Source: Nocardiopsis gilva YIM 90087
Lineage (GTDB): Bacteria; Actinomycetota; Actinomycetes; Streptosporangiales; Streptosporangiaceae
Assembly: GCF_002263495.1 (NCBI RefSeq)
Contig: NZ_CP022753.1
Coordinates: 5,510,312-5,574,311 of the forward strand
Length of the DNA: 64,000 nt
Direction of reading: 5' to 3'
Shown: positions 39,275-46,894 of the stretch, piece by piece
Layout of the letters: the number at the start of each line of letters is the position of its first letter
Numbering within the stretch: the first letter of the stretch is position 1
Notes under the pieces: model-generated
Told to the model about the DNA's origin: nothing
The model's database searches: none
The model's input: the letters and a program-made list of their open reading frames with translations, nothing else
Made by a program: the position numbers and the translations under genes

Positions 39275-39766
39275 GAAGGACGACCACCTCGGAGGGGACG
39301 GGCACCCCCGATCTCGTCAACGCGCGTCACCACCGCCGCGCGGGGCGGACGGGCCAAGCGCGTGCCCGCGATCCGGCGGTGGCCCTCGGGGGGTTATGCC
39401 GGGACAGTCTGCACAGTCGGCGTTACAGGCGGGGATACCGCGGCTGAACCGCGGATGGCCCGCGTTTGGCCGACGCCACGGACCGGCGTCGGCCGCACCC
39501 GCGCGTCACGGCCTTGCAGCGACCTGCGGCTCCGTCCTGCCCCTTGCCCAGCGTCCCTCGCTGCCACGCGTGACGGACGCTCACGCCTCTCAACGAAACC
39601 GTCGGGCCGCTCGCCACGATCCCCGGCAGGTGGGCACGGGACGCGCGGGGCCACCGGTGCAGCTGTCGGGTCCTGCCCTGTTCCGAATCGTCAAAACTCC
39701 GAACGTCTTCAACCGATACCGCCGAGTCAGGTTTTCGGCGCCGCTTCGCGGGCTACTGTCACAAAC
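39275..39766. other. Divergent intergenic region
   Basis: About 490 bases between the acyltransferase start and the Fic-fold gene, in divergent orientation. Open frames exist but none is gene-like. It should hold both promoters; I could not identify clear -35/-10 pairs or strong repeats. Confidence 0.45.
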
Positions 39767-40939
39767 GTGAACCCGCATCATGGGCGACCCTTCGCCTTGG
39801 ACCGCTTCCCGGGCCCCGTGCGCCGACGCCTGGCCGATCTCGACCGGCTCCGTGATGTCTGCGCTGATCACTACAGACACACGCCCGGCGAACGTGCGTA
39901 CGAGATTCTACGCAGGGGCCTTCGGCGCCATCTGCGGGAACTGCGGGTTCTCGCCGGTCGGGAGGACGCCGGGCCGGACCGGCTCCGGGCCGATGAGGAC
40001 ATCCTGTTGGAGATGGCCGCCGAATGCCGCTCCGGAGAGTGCCTCACCCCCGCGTACCTCGCCGATCTGACCCGCAGGGCGCCCGATTTCGGGATGCCTC
40101 CCGATCTGCCCGAGGACGCGGGCAAGGTTCTGGCCGAGGCCGCGACGGTGGAGACCCACCCGCTCATCCGCGCCGCACACCTCTTCCTCACCTGCGAGGG
40201 CGAACTGTGGCCGGACCGCCCCACACCACCGCCGCAGCACCCGCTGCCCTGGGTGCTCGCGTCGTTGTCCCTGCTGCGCTCGAACCAGCCGCCCCTGCCG
40301 ATGGACCGCCGCCTCGCGGGACAGCTGGCGGCGGCCCGCTCCCGCCCGGACCCCCACGAACGGCTAATCGCGCTGATCCCGATCTTCGCCGACCTGATGA
40401 CGGCGGCGCTGCGCGCCGAGATCTGCCGGACACCCGCGGCCACGCCGCCGTCCCACGGCCCCGCACCGCTCGCCGGTGCGCTGCACCGCAGGATCCAGGA
40501 GCACCTGCGCAGGCGCGGCGACTCACTGGCCCTGGTGCTTCGGGAGCTCGATCCCACCACCCGCGCCACGCACAACGCGGGGGACGTCAGCGAAGGGGCC
40601 CTGGCCAAGCGGTGCGACGACGCCGCCACCCGCGCGCTCTTCGAGCGGGGACCGGACTGCTGGTGGTCGTCCGTGGAGATCGCGGTGGCGGACGCGGTGC
40701 TGCGGCTGCTCGTCGTCGTGCAGCAGGTGGGCACCCCGGCCAACGGTGTGCTCGCGGTGACCGCCGATGGCGTGCTGGCCTGCCCCGAGGGCCCGGTCGA
40801 CGTCCTCGACCTCGCCTGCACCGACTGCGTCACGCTCATCCCCACCGACTGCGCGGACGAGCGCTGGCCCGCCGTGGAGTCGTTCGTGGACGACGTGGCC
40901 TCCCGGGCGATCGACCGGCTGACGCAGGCGGTGTGCTGA
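39767..40939 (+). CDS. Putative degenerate Fic-fold protein
   Basis: Soluble protein of about 390 residues. I recognise no exact family, but the segment VETHPLIRAAHLFLT, then HPLPWVLASLSLLRSNQPPLP and RRLAGQLAAARSRPDPHERLIALIPIFAD, lines up by eye with the core of actinobacterial Fic proteins (HPxxRAAxLHxxF, then GNGRxARALASLxLLRAGxxPL). The catalytic HPFxDGNGR is not there: the region reads ELWPDRPTPPPQH. If the fold is right, AMP-transfer activity is lost. The start is the GTG at 39767; the frame extends upstream without coding character. Convergent with the kinase gene, stops 30 bases apart. Fic assignment is tentative. Confidence 0.55.
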   Translation: MNPHHGRPFALDRFPGPVRRRLADLDRLRDVCADHYRHTPGERAYEILRRGLRRHLRELRVLAGREDAGPDRLRADEDILLEMAAECRSGECLTPAYLADLTRRAPDFGMPPDLPEDAGKVLAEAATVETHPLIRAAHLFLTCEGELWPDRPTPPPQHPLPWVLASLSLLRSNQPPLPMDRRLAGQLAAARSRPDPHERLIALIPIFADLMTAALRAEICRTPAATPPSHGPAPLAGALHRRIQEHLRRRGDSLALVLRELDPTTRATHNAGDVSEGALAKRCDDAATRALFERGPDCWWSSVEIAVADAVLRLLVVVQQVGTPANGVLAVTADGVLACPEGPVDVLDLACTDCVTLIPTDCADERWPAVESFVDDVASRAIDRLTQAVC

Positions 40940-40968
40940 GGGCCCTACGCCCCCACCGCCGCTCGTGG

Positions 40969-42291
40969 CTACATGGCCGAGAGCAAGACCAGAAGCAGGA
41001 CGAGGATGATGATCGCGATCAGTACGGCGGGGACCATCCACCCCTGAGCGAAGATCGGGTCCTCCTGCGCGGCCTGGCGCGCGGGCTGCTTCTGCGGCGG
41101 CATAGCGGGGCGCGGCGCCTGCGTGTGGGGCGGCATCCCATGCGCGGCGCCGTACATCGTGTTCGGTCCGGAGCCCTGCGGCGGGTACTGGCCGCCCATG
41201 CCCGGATGCCCACCGGTCATCCCGGGATGACCGGTGTGTGGAGCCTGCGGCCCCTGCGGGCCCCTCTGGTTCTGTACCGGTGCGAAGCCGCCCTGCTGAG
41301 GACCGGTCATCGGGCGGGCGCCCATGGCACCGCCCTGCTGGCCGTGGGACGGGAACGGCGTCTGCGGGCCGCTCGGCCCCACCTGGCCGTACGGCGCCTG
41401 CGGCCCGCTCGGCGGCGCACCGGCCTCGGCGATGCGCTCGCCCTCCTTGACGACCTCGTCGGTGGAGGAGTCCGCGGCGGACTCGTCGTGCCCGAGCAGC
41501 CGCATCAGCAGCGCCTGCGCGCTGGGGCGGCGGTTGGGGTCCTTGTCCAGGCACTGCTGCACGATGGGGAGCAGTGACGCGGGCAGCCCGTCGAGGTTGG
41601 GCGGGGCACTGACCACGCGGTGCACGACCGCGGGAACGCTGTCCTGCCCGAAGGGGGCGTTGCCGGTGGAGGCGAACGCCATGACGCATCCCCAGGCGAA
41701 GATGTCCACCCGGTCGGTGATGTTCTTGCCCTCGATCTGTTCCGGCGCCATGTAGGACGGCGTCCCGACGATCGAGTTGGTCATGGTGGCGGTGCCGTCG
41801 ACGACGCGGGCGATACCGAAGTCGATCACCCGCGGGCCGTCCGGCCCCAGCAGCACGTTGCCGGGCTTGAAGTCCCGGTGCACGATCCCCGCCTGGTGGA
41901 TGGCGACCAGCGCGGTCGCCGTCGACACGGCGAGGCGCTGCAGCTGCGCCCCCTTGTGCGGGCCCTTGGCCGCCACCGACTCCTGCAGCGACGGCCCGGG
42001 AACGTACTCGCTGACGACGTAGGGGGGATCCGCGTCGAGCCGGGCGTCATGGATCGCGGACGTGCAGAAGGACGCCACCTTCTGCGCGGCCCGGACCTCC
42101 TTCTCGAAGCGCCTGCGGAGGTCCTCGTCCTGCGACCACTGGTCGTTGAGGACCTTGATCGCGAACTCCTCGCCCTCGTCATCACGACCGAGATAGACGA
42201 CGCCCTGGCCGCCCTTCCCCAGGCGTCCGACCACGCTGTAGTCGCCGAAGGCGCTGGGATCGCTCGGCATGAGCGACTCGGGACCGGGCAT
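40969..42291 (-). CDS. Membrane-anchored Ser/Thr protein kinase
   Basis: Eukaryotic-type kinase of about 440 residues. The kinase domain (residues 9-265) has the glycine loop GKGGQGVVYLG, Lys in FAIKVL, catalytic loop IVHRDFKPGNVLL, DFG in VIDFGIARV and GTPSYMAPEQ, so it should be active. Residues 275-410 are a Pro/Gly/Gln/Met-rich cytoplasmic linker with HPGMTGGHPGM repeats, then a single membrane helix WMVPAVLIAIIILVLLLVLL ends the protein two residues before the stop, leaving no extracellular sensor (tail-anchored form). ATG at 42291 has GGAGGAG upstream. The substrate is unknown. Confidence 0.92.
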   Translation of the reverse strand: MPGPESLMPSDPSAFGDYSVVGRLGKGGQGVVYLGRDDEGEEFAIKVLNDQWSQDEDLRRRFEKEVRAAQKVASFCTSAIHDARLDADPPYVVSEYVPGPSLQESVAAKGPHKGAQLQRLAVSTATALVAIHQAGIVHRDFKPGNVLLGPDGPRVIDFGIARVVDGTATMTNSIVGTPSYMAPEQIEGKNITDRVDIFAWGCVMAFASTGNAPFGQDSVPAVVHRVVSAPPNLDGLPASLLPIVQQCLDKDPNRRPSAQALLMRLLGHDESAADSSTDEVVKEGERIAEAGAPPSGPQAPYGQVGPSGPQTPFPSHGQQGGAMGARPMTGPQQGGFAPVQNQRGPQGPQAPHTGHPGMTGGHPGMGGQYPPQGSGPNTMYGAAHGMPPHTQAPRPAMPPQKQPARQAAQEDPIFAQGWMVPAVLIAIIILVLLLVLLSAM

Positions 42292-42363
42292 CGATCTCCT
42301 CCTACAGAGGTCGTGTCTTGGCGCAGGCGCACGACCAGGGTATGGGTTGTCGGGGGACGCCAT

Positions 42364-42390
42364 ACGCCACATGTGGCTCCACAGTGGCGT
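42364..42390. promoter_or_regulatory. Interrupted dyad upstream of the kinase gene
   Basis: ACGCCAC (42364-42370) and GTGGCGT (42384-42390) are inverted, with inner TGTGG and CCACA continuing the pairing after one bulged base. It lies about 75 bases upstream of the kinase start. It could be a regulator site or a processing hairpin from the upstream manB operon. Part of it (CCATACGCCAC, 42360-42370) recurs at 50259-50269 upstream of the GT2 gene. Confidence 0.4.
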
Positions 42391-42570
42391 AATCGGTTAG
42401 AGCGATCAAACCCGCCGAGCGTTCCATATCCGTCGACATAGCCGCCTGACTCCCGGCGATTTCACCCGGAGCGACAATGCCGCGACGCACAGCCCGCCCC
42501 ACCTGGACCAGAACTGGCCGGATGTGGACGCGGCGGAGCATCGCGGCACGGACCCGCTCGGCCGGCGGAG

Positions 42571-42753
42571 TCAGCGGATCTCGCGGGCCTCGTCGACGAG
42601 CAGCACCGGAATACCGTCGCGGATCGGGTAGGCCAGGCCGCTCTCGTCGCAGATCAGTTCGCCCGCCTCGGCGTCGAGGCGCAGCGGGGCCTTGCTCTTG
42701 GGGCAGGCCAGGATCTCCAGCAGCCAGTCGTCGATCTTCGCGCTCATGCTCAT
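42571..42753 (-). CDS. Trm112-like small zinc-ribbon-fold protein
   Basis: Protein of 60 residues of the Trm112/YcaR (UPF0434) family. It shows LLEILACPKSKAPLRLD and AYPIRDGIPVLLVDEAR, the family ends; only Cys in ACPK and in LICDE remain of the four zinc Cys, as in many bacterial members. In eukaryotes Trm112 activates methyltransferases; the bacterial role is uncertain. ATG at 42753 (or 42747). It lies 52 bases downstream of phosphomannomutase, a conserved actinobacterial pairing. Confidence 0.85.
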   Translation of the reverse strand: MSMSAKIDDWLLEILACPKSKAPLRLDAEAGELICDESGLAYPIRDGIPVLLVDEAREIR

Positions 42754-42805
42754 CTTCTCGTCTCGTGGTCGTGGGCGGCCCGCGAGGGGCACGCGGGCGG
42801 CGGAG

Positions 42806-44170
42806 TCAGGCCCGGATGATGGCCAGGACGTCGTCGCGAAGCTTGGCCATGGTCTCGGTGTCGGGCGCCTCCACGTTGAGCCGCAGCAGCGGCTCGGTGT
42901 TGGAGGCACGCAGGTTGAACCAGCTCCCATCGGCGAGCGCCACGGTCAGCCCATCGAGGTCGTCGATCCGGGCATCGGCGCGGCCGGTGTAGGCGGCCTC
43001 GACGGCGGCCATGCGCCCGCTCGCGTCGGCGACCTCGGAGTTGATCTCACCCGAAGCCGCGTAGCGCGAGTACTCGGCGGTGATCTCCGACAGTTTACCG
43101 GTGCTGGAGCCGAGGAACCGCAGGACGTGCATCGCGGCCAGCATGCCGGTGTCGGCCCGCCAGAAGTCCCGGAAGTAGTAGTGCGCCGAGTGCTCGCCGC
43201 CGAAGATCGCCCCGGTCTGGGCCATCGTCTCCTTGATGAAGGAGTGGCCGACGCGGGTGCGCACCGGCTCGCCGCCGTTCTCGCGGACGATCTCCGGAAC
43301 GGCGTGCGAGGTGATCAGGTTGTGGATGATGGTCGCGCCGGGCTCCTTGGCCAGCTCGCGGACCGCGACCATGGCGGTGATGGCCGACGGCGGCACCGGC
43401 TCGCCGCGCTCGTCGACGACGAAGCAGCGGTCGGCGTCGCCGTCGAAGGCCACACCGATGTCGGCGCCGGTGGCGCGCACCTTGTCCTGCAGGTCGACGA
43501 TGTTGTCCGGGTCGAGGGGGTTGGCCGGGTGGTTCGGGAAGGTGCCGTCGAGCTCGAAGAACAGCGGCACGATCTCCAGGGGGAGCGGGTCCAGCACCGT
43601 GTCGCCGAGCACGGCCGGAACGGTGTGGCCGCCCATGCCGTTCCCGGCGTCGACGACGACCTTCAGCGGTCGGACGTCGGTGAGGTCCACGAGCGAGCGC
43701 AGGTGCGCGGCGTACGCGGCGAGCATGTCCCGCTCGGTGATGGAGCCCGTCGGGCCGTCGTGCGGGGGCACGCCCTTCTCGGCGAGCGTGCGGATCTCGT
43801 CCAGCCCGGTCTCCGAGCTGATCGGCGCCGCCTCGGCCTTGCACATCTTGATGCCGTTGTACTGGGCCGGGTTGTGGCTGGCGGTGAACATCGCGCCCGG
43901 GAGACCGAGGTGCCCGGAGGCGAAGTAGAGCAGGTCGGTCGAGCCCAGCCCGGCGAAGACGACGTCGAGGCCCTGGCCGGTGACGCCTTCGGCGAAGGCG
44001 GTCGCGAGCTCGGGAGAGGAGGGGCGCATGTCGTACGCGACCACCACGGCGTCGCCTCCGACGACGCGCGCGAACGCCGCGCCGATGGCGCGCGAGATGT
44101 CGGCGTCGAGCGTGTCCGGGACCACGCCCCGGACGTCGTATGCCTTGAAGATCTGACCGAGGTCGCCCAC
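42806..44170 (-). CDS. manB: Phosphomannomutase/phosphoglucomutase
   Basis: Cytoplasmic alpha-D-phosphohexomutase of about 454 residues that interconverts mannose-6-phosphate and mannose-1-phosphate for GDP-mannose and mannosylated glycans. The phosphoserine loop is MFTASHNPAQYNG near residue 95, the metal loop VAFDGDADRCFVVDE near residue 235, the sugar loop GGEHSAHYYF near residue 320 and the phosphate-binding loop LRASNTEPLLRLN near residue 425. GTG at 44170 has GGAGCA upstream. The gene usually next to it for mannose-6-phosphate isomerase is not found here. Confidence 0.94.
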   Translation of the reverse strand: MGDLGQIFKAYDVRGVVPDTLDADISRAIGAAFARVVGGDAVVVAYDMRPSSPELATAFAEGVTGQGLDVVFAGLGSTDLLYFASGHLGLPGAMFTASHNPAQYNGIKMCKAEAAPISSETGLDEIRTLAEKGVPPHDGPTGSITERDMLAAYAAHLRSLVDLTDVRPLKVVVDAGNGMGGHTVPAVLGDTVLDPLPLEIVPLFFELDGTFPNHPANPLDPDNIVDLQDKVRATGADIGVAFDGDADRCFVVDERGEPVPPSAITAMVAVRELAKEPGATIIHNLITSHAVPEIVRENGGEPVRTRVGHSFIKETMAQTGAIFGGEHSAHYYFRDFWRADTGMLAAMHVLRFLGSSTGKLSEITAEYSRYAASGEINSEVADASGRMAAVEAAYTGRADARIDDLDGLTVALADGSWFNLRASNTEPLLRLNVEAPDTETMAKLRDDVLAIIRA

Positions 44171-44282
44171 AGCTGCTCCGGATCTCACTCGACGGACAGG
44201 ACGGCACGCGCACAGGGTGCGATCGCGCACGCCTCCCAACGTACAAGACGGGGGGTGAGCTCCAGCGAACGGCCGGTGGCGT

Positions 44283-44690
44283 TCAGGCGTCGCGTTGAGG
44301 ACGGCCCGTGTGCTGGTCAGACGGGTGTTGGGGGTGCTGTGGCTCGGACTTGACCACCCGCAGATGGCCGCGGCGGTGGGTCTCCACGCCCTGGCCGACG
44401 GGGTCGTGTGCGGCCGGCGGACGCGCCGCCTCGCGGACGGCGTTGGCCAGGGCCTCGAGGTCGTCGCTGCCGGGGCCGCCCGCGGTGTTGTCGGCGGGAA
44501 GCCGCACGACCTCCCAGCCGCGCGGCGCGGTCAGGCGCTCGGCGTGCATGGCGCACAGGTCATAGCAGTGGGGCTCGACGTAGGCGGCGAGCGGACCGAG
44601 GACCGCCGTGGAGTCGGCGTAGACATAAGTGAGCGTGAAGACTGCTGGCTGCCTGCACGCGGTACGCGAGCAGCGTCGAACAACGCTCAC
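44283..44690 (-). CDS. DUF3499 family protein
   Basis: Protein of about 135 residues, an actinobacterial family of unknown function. The core has RCSRTACRQPAVFTLTYVYADS and CYDLCAMHAERLTAPRGWEV, with Cys/His residues suited to bind one zinc ion, and a charged, His/Pro/Gln-rich C-terminal tail. GTG at 44690 gives MSVVRRCSRTAC. It is divergent from the zincin-like gene and upstream of manB, the order seen in other Actinobacteria. Confidence 0.88.
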   Translation of the reverse strand: MSVVRRCSRTACRQPAVFTLTYVYADSTAVLGPLAAYVEPHCYDLCAMHAERLTAPRGWEVVRLPADNTAGGPGSDDLEALANAVREAARPPAAHDPVGQGVETHRRGHLRVVKSEPQHPQHPSDQHTGRPQRDA

Positions 44691-44906
44691 GGGGATAGAC
44701 TCTAGGCCTTTCTCCTGCAACGCGCCAGCATTGCCCGCCGTGTCCGTTCCGAGCACCGGCACCCCTGACCATGTGCTTGTCCCTGATGCCCGTTCCCACG
44801 ACGGTTCCCGACCCGCGTGTGTGCGGGCCTCGCGCGCGCCGTGGGCCCCGTCCCCGCGCTTCGGGGCGGGGCTGCGCGACGGCCGCGGATGGCATAGTCT
44901 CAAAGC

Positions 44907-45341
44907 GTGCGACGAGTGCACCTGTACAGGCCTCAAGCCGACCGCGTACGGCGCCGAGACCGCCGCGGACGCGGCATACGCGGACCCCTGGCGCCGCCTG
45001 AGCTCCCTATTGCCCGCAGCAGGGCTCAGATCTTCGACGACCTCGTGCTCGACGCCGTCGAACGCCTGGAGCGCGTCTGGGCCCGCGAACTGGCCAACGT
45101 GGAATTCCTGGTCGAGGATGTGCCGCAGGTCCCCGCCGGGGTGACCGCGGAGGACGGCATCCCCTTCTCCCGTCTGGAGTCCACCCAGTCGGGCCAGGCG
45201 CGGATCATCATCTACCGCAGGCCGGTGGAGATCCGCACCAAGGAGCCGGAGGAGATGGCACTCCTGGTCTACGACACCGTCGTCGAGGAAGTCGCCAACC
45301 TCCTGGGCCTGGAGCCGGAGATCGTCGACCCAGAGGCGTGA
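44907..45341 (+). CDS. Metallopeptidase-family (zincin-like) protein with altered zinc motif
   Basis: Protein of 144 residues of the small actinobacterial metallopeptidase family. It starts with a basic [20 protein letters not shown] and has IIIYRRPVEIRTK, then LVYDTVVEEVANLLGLEPE where relatives read VHEVVVEQVA. The first zinc His and catalytic Glu are thus Tyr and Asp, so peptidase activity is unlikely. GTG at 44907 follows TAGTCT by about ten bases, suggesting a leaderless mRNA. Divergent from DUF3499; the stop is followed by a perfect 30-bp inverted repeat. Confidence 0.82.
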   Translation: MRRVHLYRPQADRVRRRDRRGRGIRGPLAPPELPIARSRAQIFDDLVLDAVERLERVWARELANVEFLVEDVPQVPAGVTAEDGIPFSRLESTQSGQARIIIYRRPVEIRTKEPEEMALLVYDTVVEEVANLLGLEPEIVDPEA

Positions 45342-45361
45342 CCGCTCCTCCGCACCCCATG

Positions 45362-45433
45362 CCTTCGTTGATCTCGGGAAAGTGCGCCAAATTCCTGCGG
45401 CTTTTTGGCGCACTTTCCCGAGATCAACGAAGG
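45362..45433. repeat. GTTGATCTCGG intergenic inverted repeat, perfect 30-bp copy
   Basis: Arms 45362-45391 and 45404-45433 are perfect reverse complements over 30 bases, around a 12-base loop. The arm reads CCTTCGTTGATCTCGGGAAA and continues with GTGCGCCAAA. It lies between the convergent zincin-like and DUF5719 genes. It shares its outer stem with the copy at 13142-13205 and its full outline with the degenerate copy at 5933-5990. It could work as a bidirectional terminator or be a small mobile palindrome. Confidence 0.85.
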
Positions 45434-45454
45434 ACTCGCCGGGTAGGGGCGGCT

Positions 45455-46894
45455 TTATGGGACGACGCTCGTCAGCGTGTCCTGGACCGGCGGGAGCAGG
45501 ACTTCGGCCGGGGACGGAAGCACCGGGAGGGCCGTGGTGGCCCGCTTCTTGCCGGAGCCCTGGGTGAGGACGCGTCCCGCATGGACGGGGCCGGAGTCTT
45601 CGGAGACCTCGACCACCAGCGCGTGGGCGCCCTTGGGGGTGTCCAGGTCGGCGGTCACGGTGTGTCCGGCCTCGACGTCGACCTTCTGCCGCTCGCCGCG
45701 CTCTCCGTCGGCGGTGACCGGGGTGACCACGACCGTGCCGGGCTTCTCCGGGGCGCCCAGGAGAAGGCGGGTCGTGGTGCCTTTGAGGGCGGCGGGAAGG
45801 ACGGCGCGGCCGTGGATCCTGCCCTCCAGCGGGAGGGCGGCCGCGGCGTAGGCGGTGTCGTCACCGCCTGAGCGCTCCATCGCGAGGCCCGCGACCACGG
45901 GGGCGTCGGCCTCGACGACGATCGTGGCTTCCTGCTTGCCCAGCGCGTCCCCCATGCTCAGCGGCGTCGACGCCCCGGGCGGGATGCTCAGCTCGGTGAA
46001 GCCCTCGTGGTCCAGCTCGCCTTTCGGGGTGAAAGCGCGCACGTCCGCGGTGACCGGCTCCTCCCCCGGTGCGGCGAGGATGAGTCGGCGCTCGCCGCCG
46101 CCCTCGGGGACGCCCGGGATCACCAGGCGTTGGGCCGGGGCCCTCGTCGGTGGGACCCAGTCCGACCCGGACGCCGTGTTCTCGGCGAACAGCGCCGCCG
46201 CGACGCGTCCGACGTTGGTCCGGACGTGCACGACGGCCGTGTCGGTGGCCTCGATGAGGTCGGTCAGGTCGATCGTGGCCTCGCCGTGGGCGTCGACCGA
46301 GACCCCGCGGGTCTCCTCCCCCACGATCGGGCCCTCCGGGGCGTAGACGTCGACGTTGACCGTGGCCGCGGCGTCGTCGACGTTGGCCACGTGGACCCGC
46401 AGGGACTTCAGGTCGTTCTCGCCGGGCGCGGCGAACCACGTGCTGACCCCTGGTTCGGCGCAGCGCACCTGGGTGGCGTAGGGGTCGTCCTCGCCGATCG
46501 TCGTCTGGACGACCTCCGCCCCGGCCGCGAGCGCTCCGTCGGCCCGCACGACCGTGGGCCGCTCGGCGTCGCTCACGTCCTGGGTCCAGGGCCGCCCGGC
46601 ATCCCCCGTCTCGCCCAGGGGCGGAGCTCCCTCGATGTCGGGCCCCGCCGTCAGGGAGCCGCCGGTCGCCTCGCCTATCGGCGTGAACGCCGACACCTCG
46701 CTCTCGCGGTCCTTGCCCTGCGGTGTCGGACACACGCGCAGCGCCGATTCCACGGGCACCACTTCGGGCTCGGGGTCGGCGCCACTGGTATCCGCGCCCA
46801 TGGAGCGGGTCGCGAACGCCACGCCGAACAGCGCGGCCAGCGCGATCGCGACCAGGCCCAACAGGGCGAACCGGTTCTCGACGATCAGCCTCAC
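45455..46894 (-). CDS. DUF5719 family membrane-anchored protein
   Basis: Protein of 479 residues with an N-terminal membrane anchor (residues 9-30, FALLGLVAIALAALFGVAFA) and a long extracytoplasmic beta-rich region of repeated domains. DUF5719 proteins regularly follow a large GT2 membrane protein in Actinobacteria, as here: GTG at 46894 overlaps the GT2 stop as GTGA. This suggests a shared role in an envelope process. Cysteines at VCPTPQ and VRCAEPG could form a disulfide. Function unknown. Confidence 0.85.
   Translation of the reverse strand: MRLIVENRFALLGLVAIALAALFGVAFATRSMGADTSGADPEPEVVPVESALRVCPTPQGKDRESEVSAFTPIGEATGGSLTAGPDIEGAPPLGETGDAGRPWTQDVSDAERPTVVRADGALAAGAEVVQTTIGEDDPYATQVRCAEPGVSTWFAAPGENDLKSLRVHVANVDDAAATVNVDVYAPEGPIVGEETRGVSVDAHGEATIDLTDLIEATDTAVVHVRTNVGRVAAALFAENTASGSDWVPPTRAPAQRLVIPGVPEGGGERRLILAAPGEEPVTADVRAFTPKGELDHEGFTELSIPPGASTPLSMGDALGKQEATIVVEADAPVVAGLAMERSGGDDTAYAAAALPLEGRIHGRAVLPAALKGTTTRLLLGAPEKPGTVVVTPVTADGERGERQKVDVEAGHTVTADLDTPKGAHALVVEVSEDSGPVHAGRVLTQGSGKKRATTALPVLPSPAEVLLPPVQDTLTSVVP

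Noticed and set aside
38285-39766. In-frame extension upstream of the Fic-fold gene
   Set aside because: It overlaps the acyltransferase gene on the other strand and has no coding character; the GTG at 39767 is a better start.
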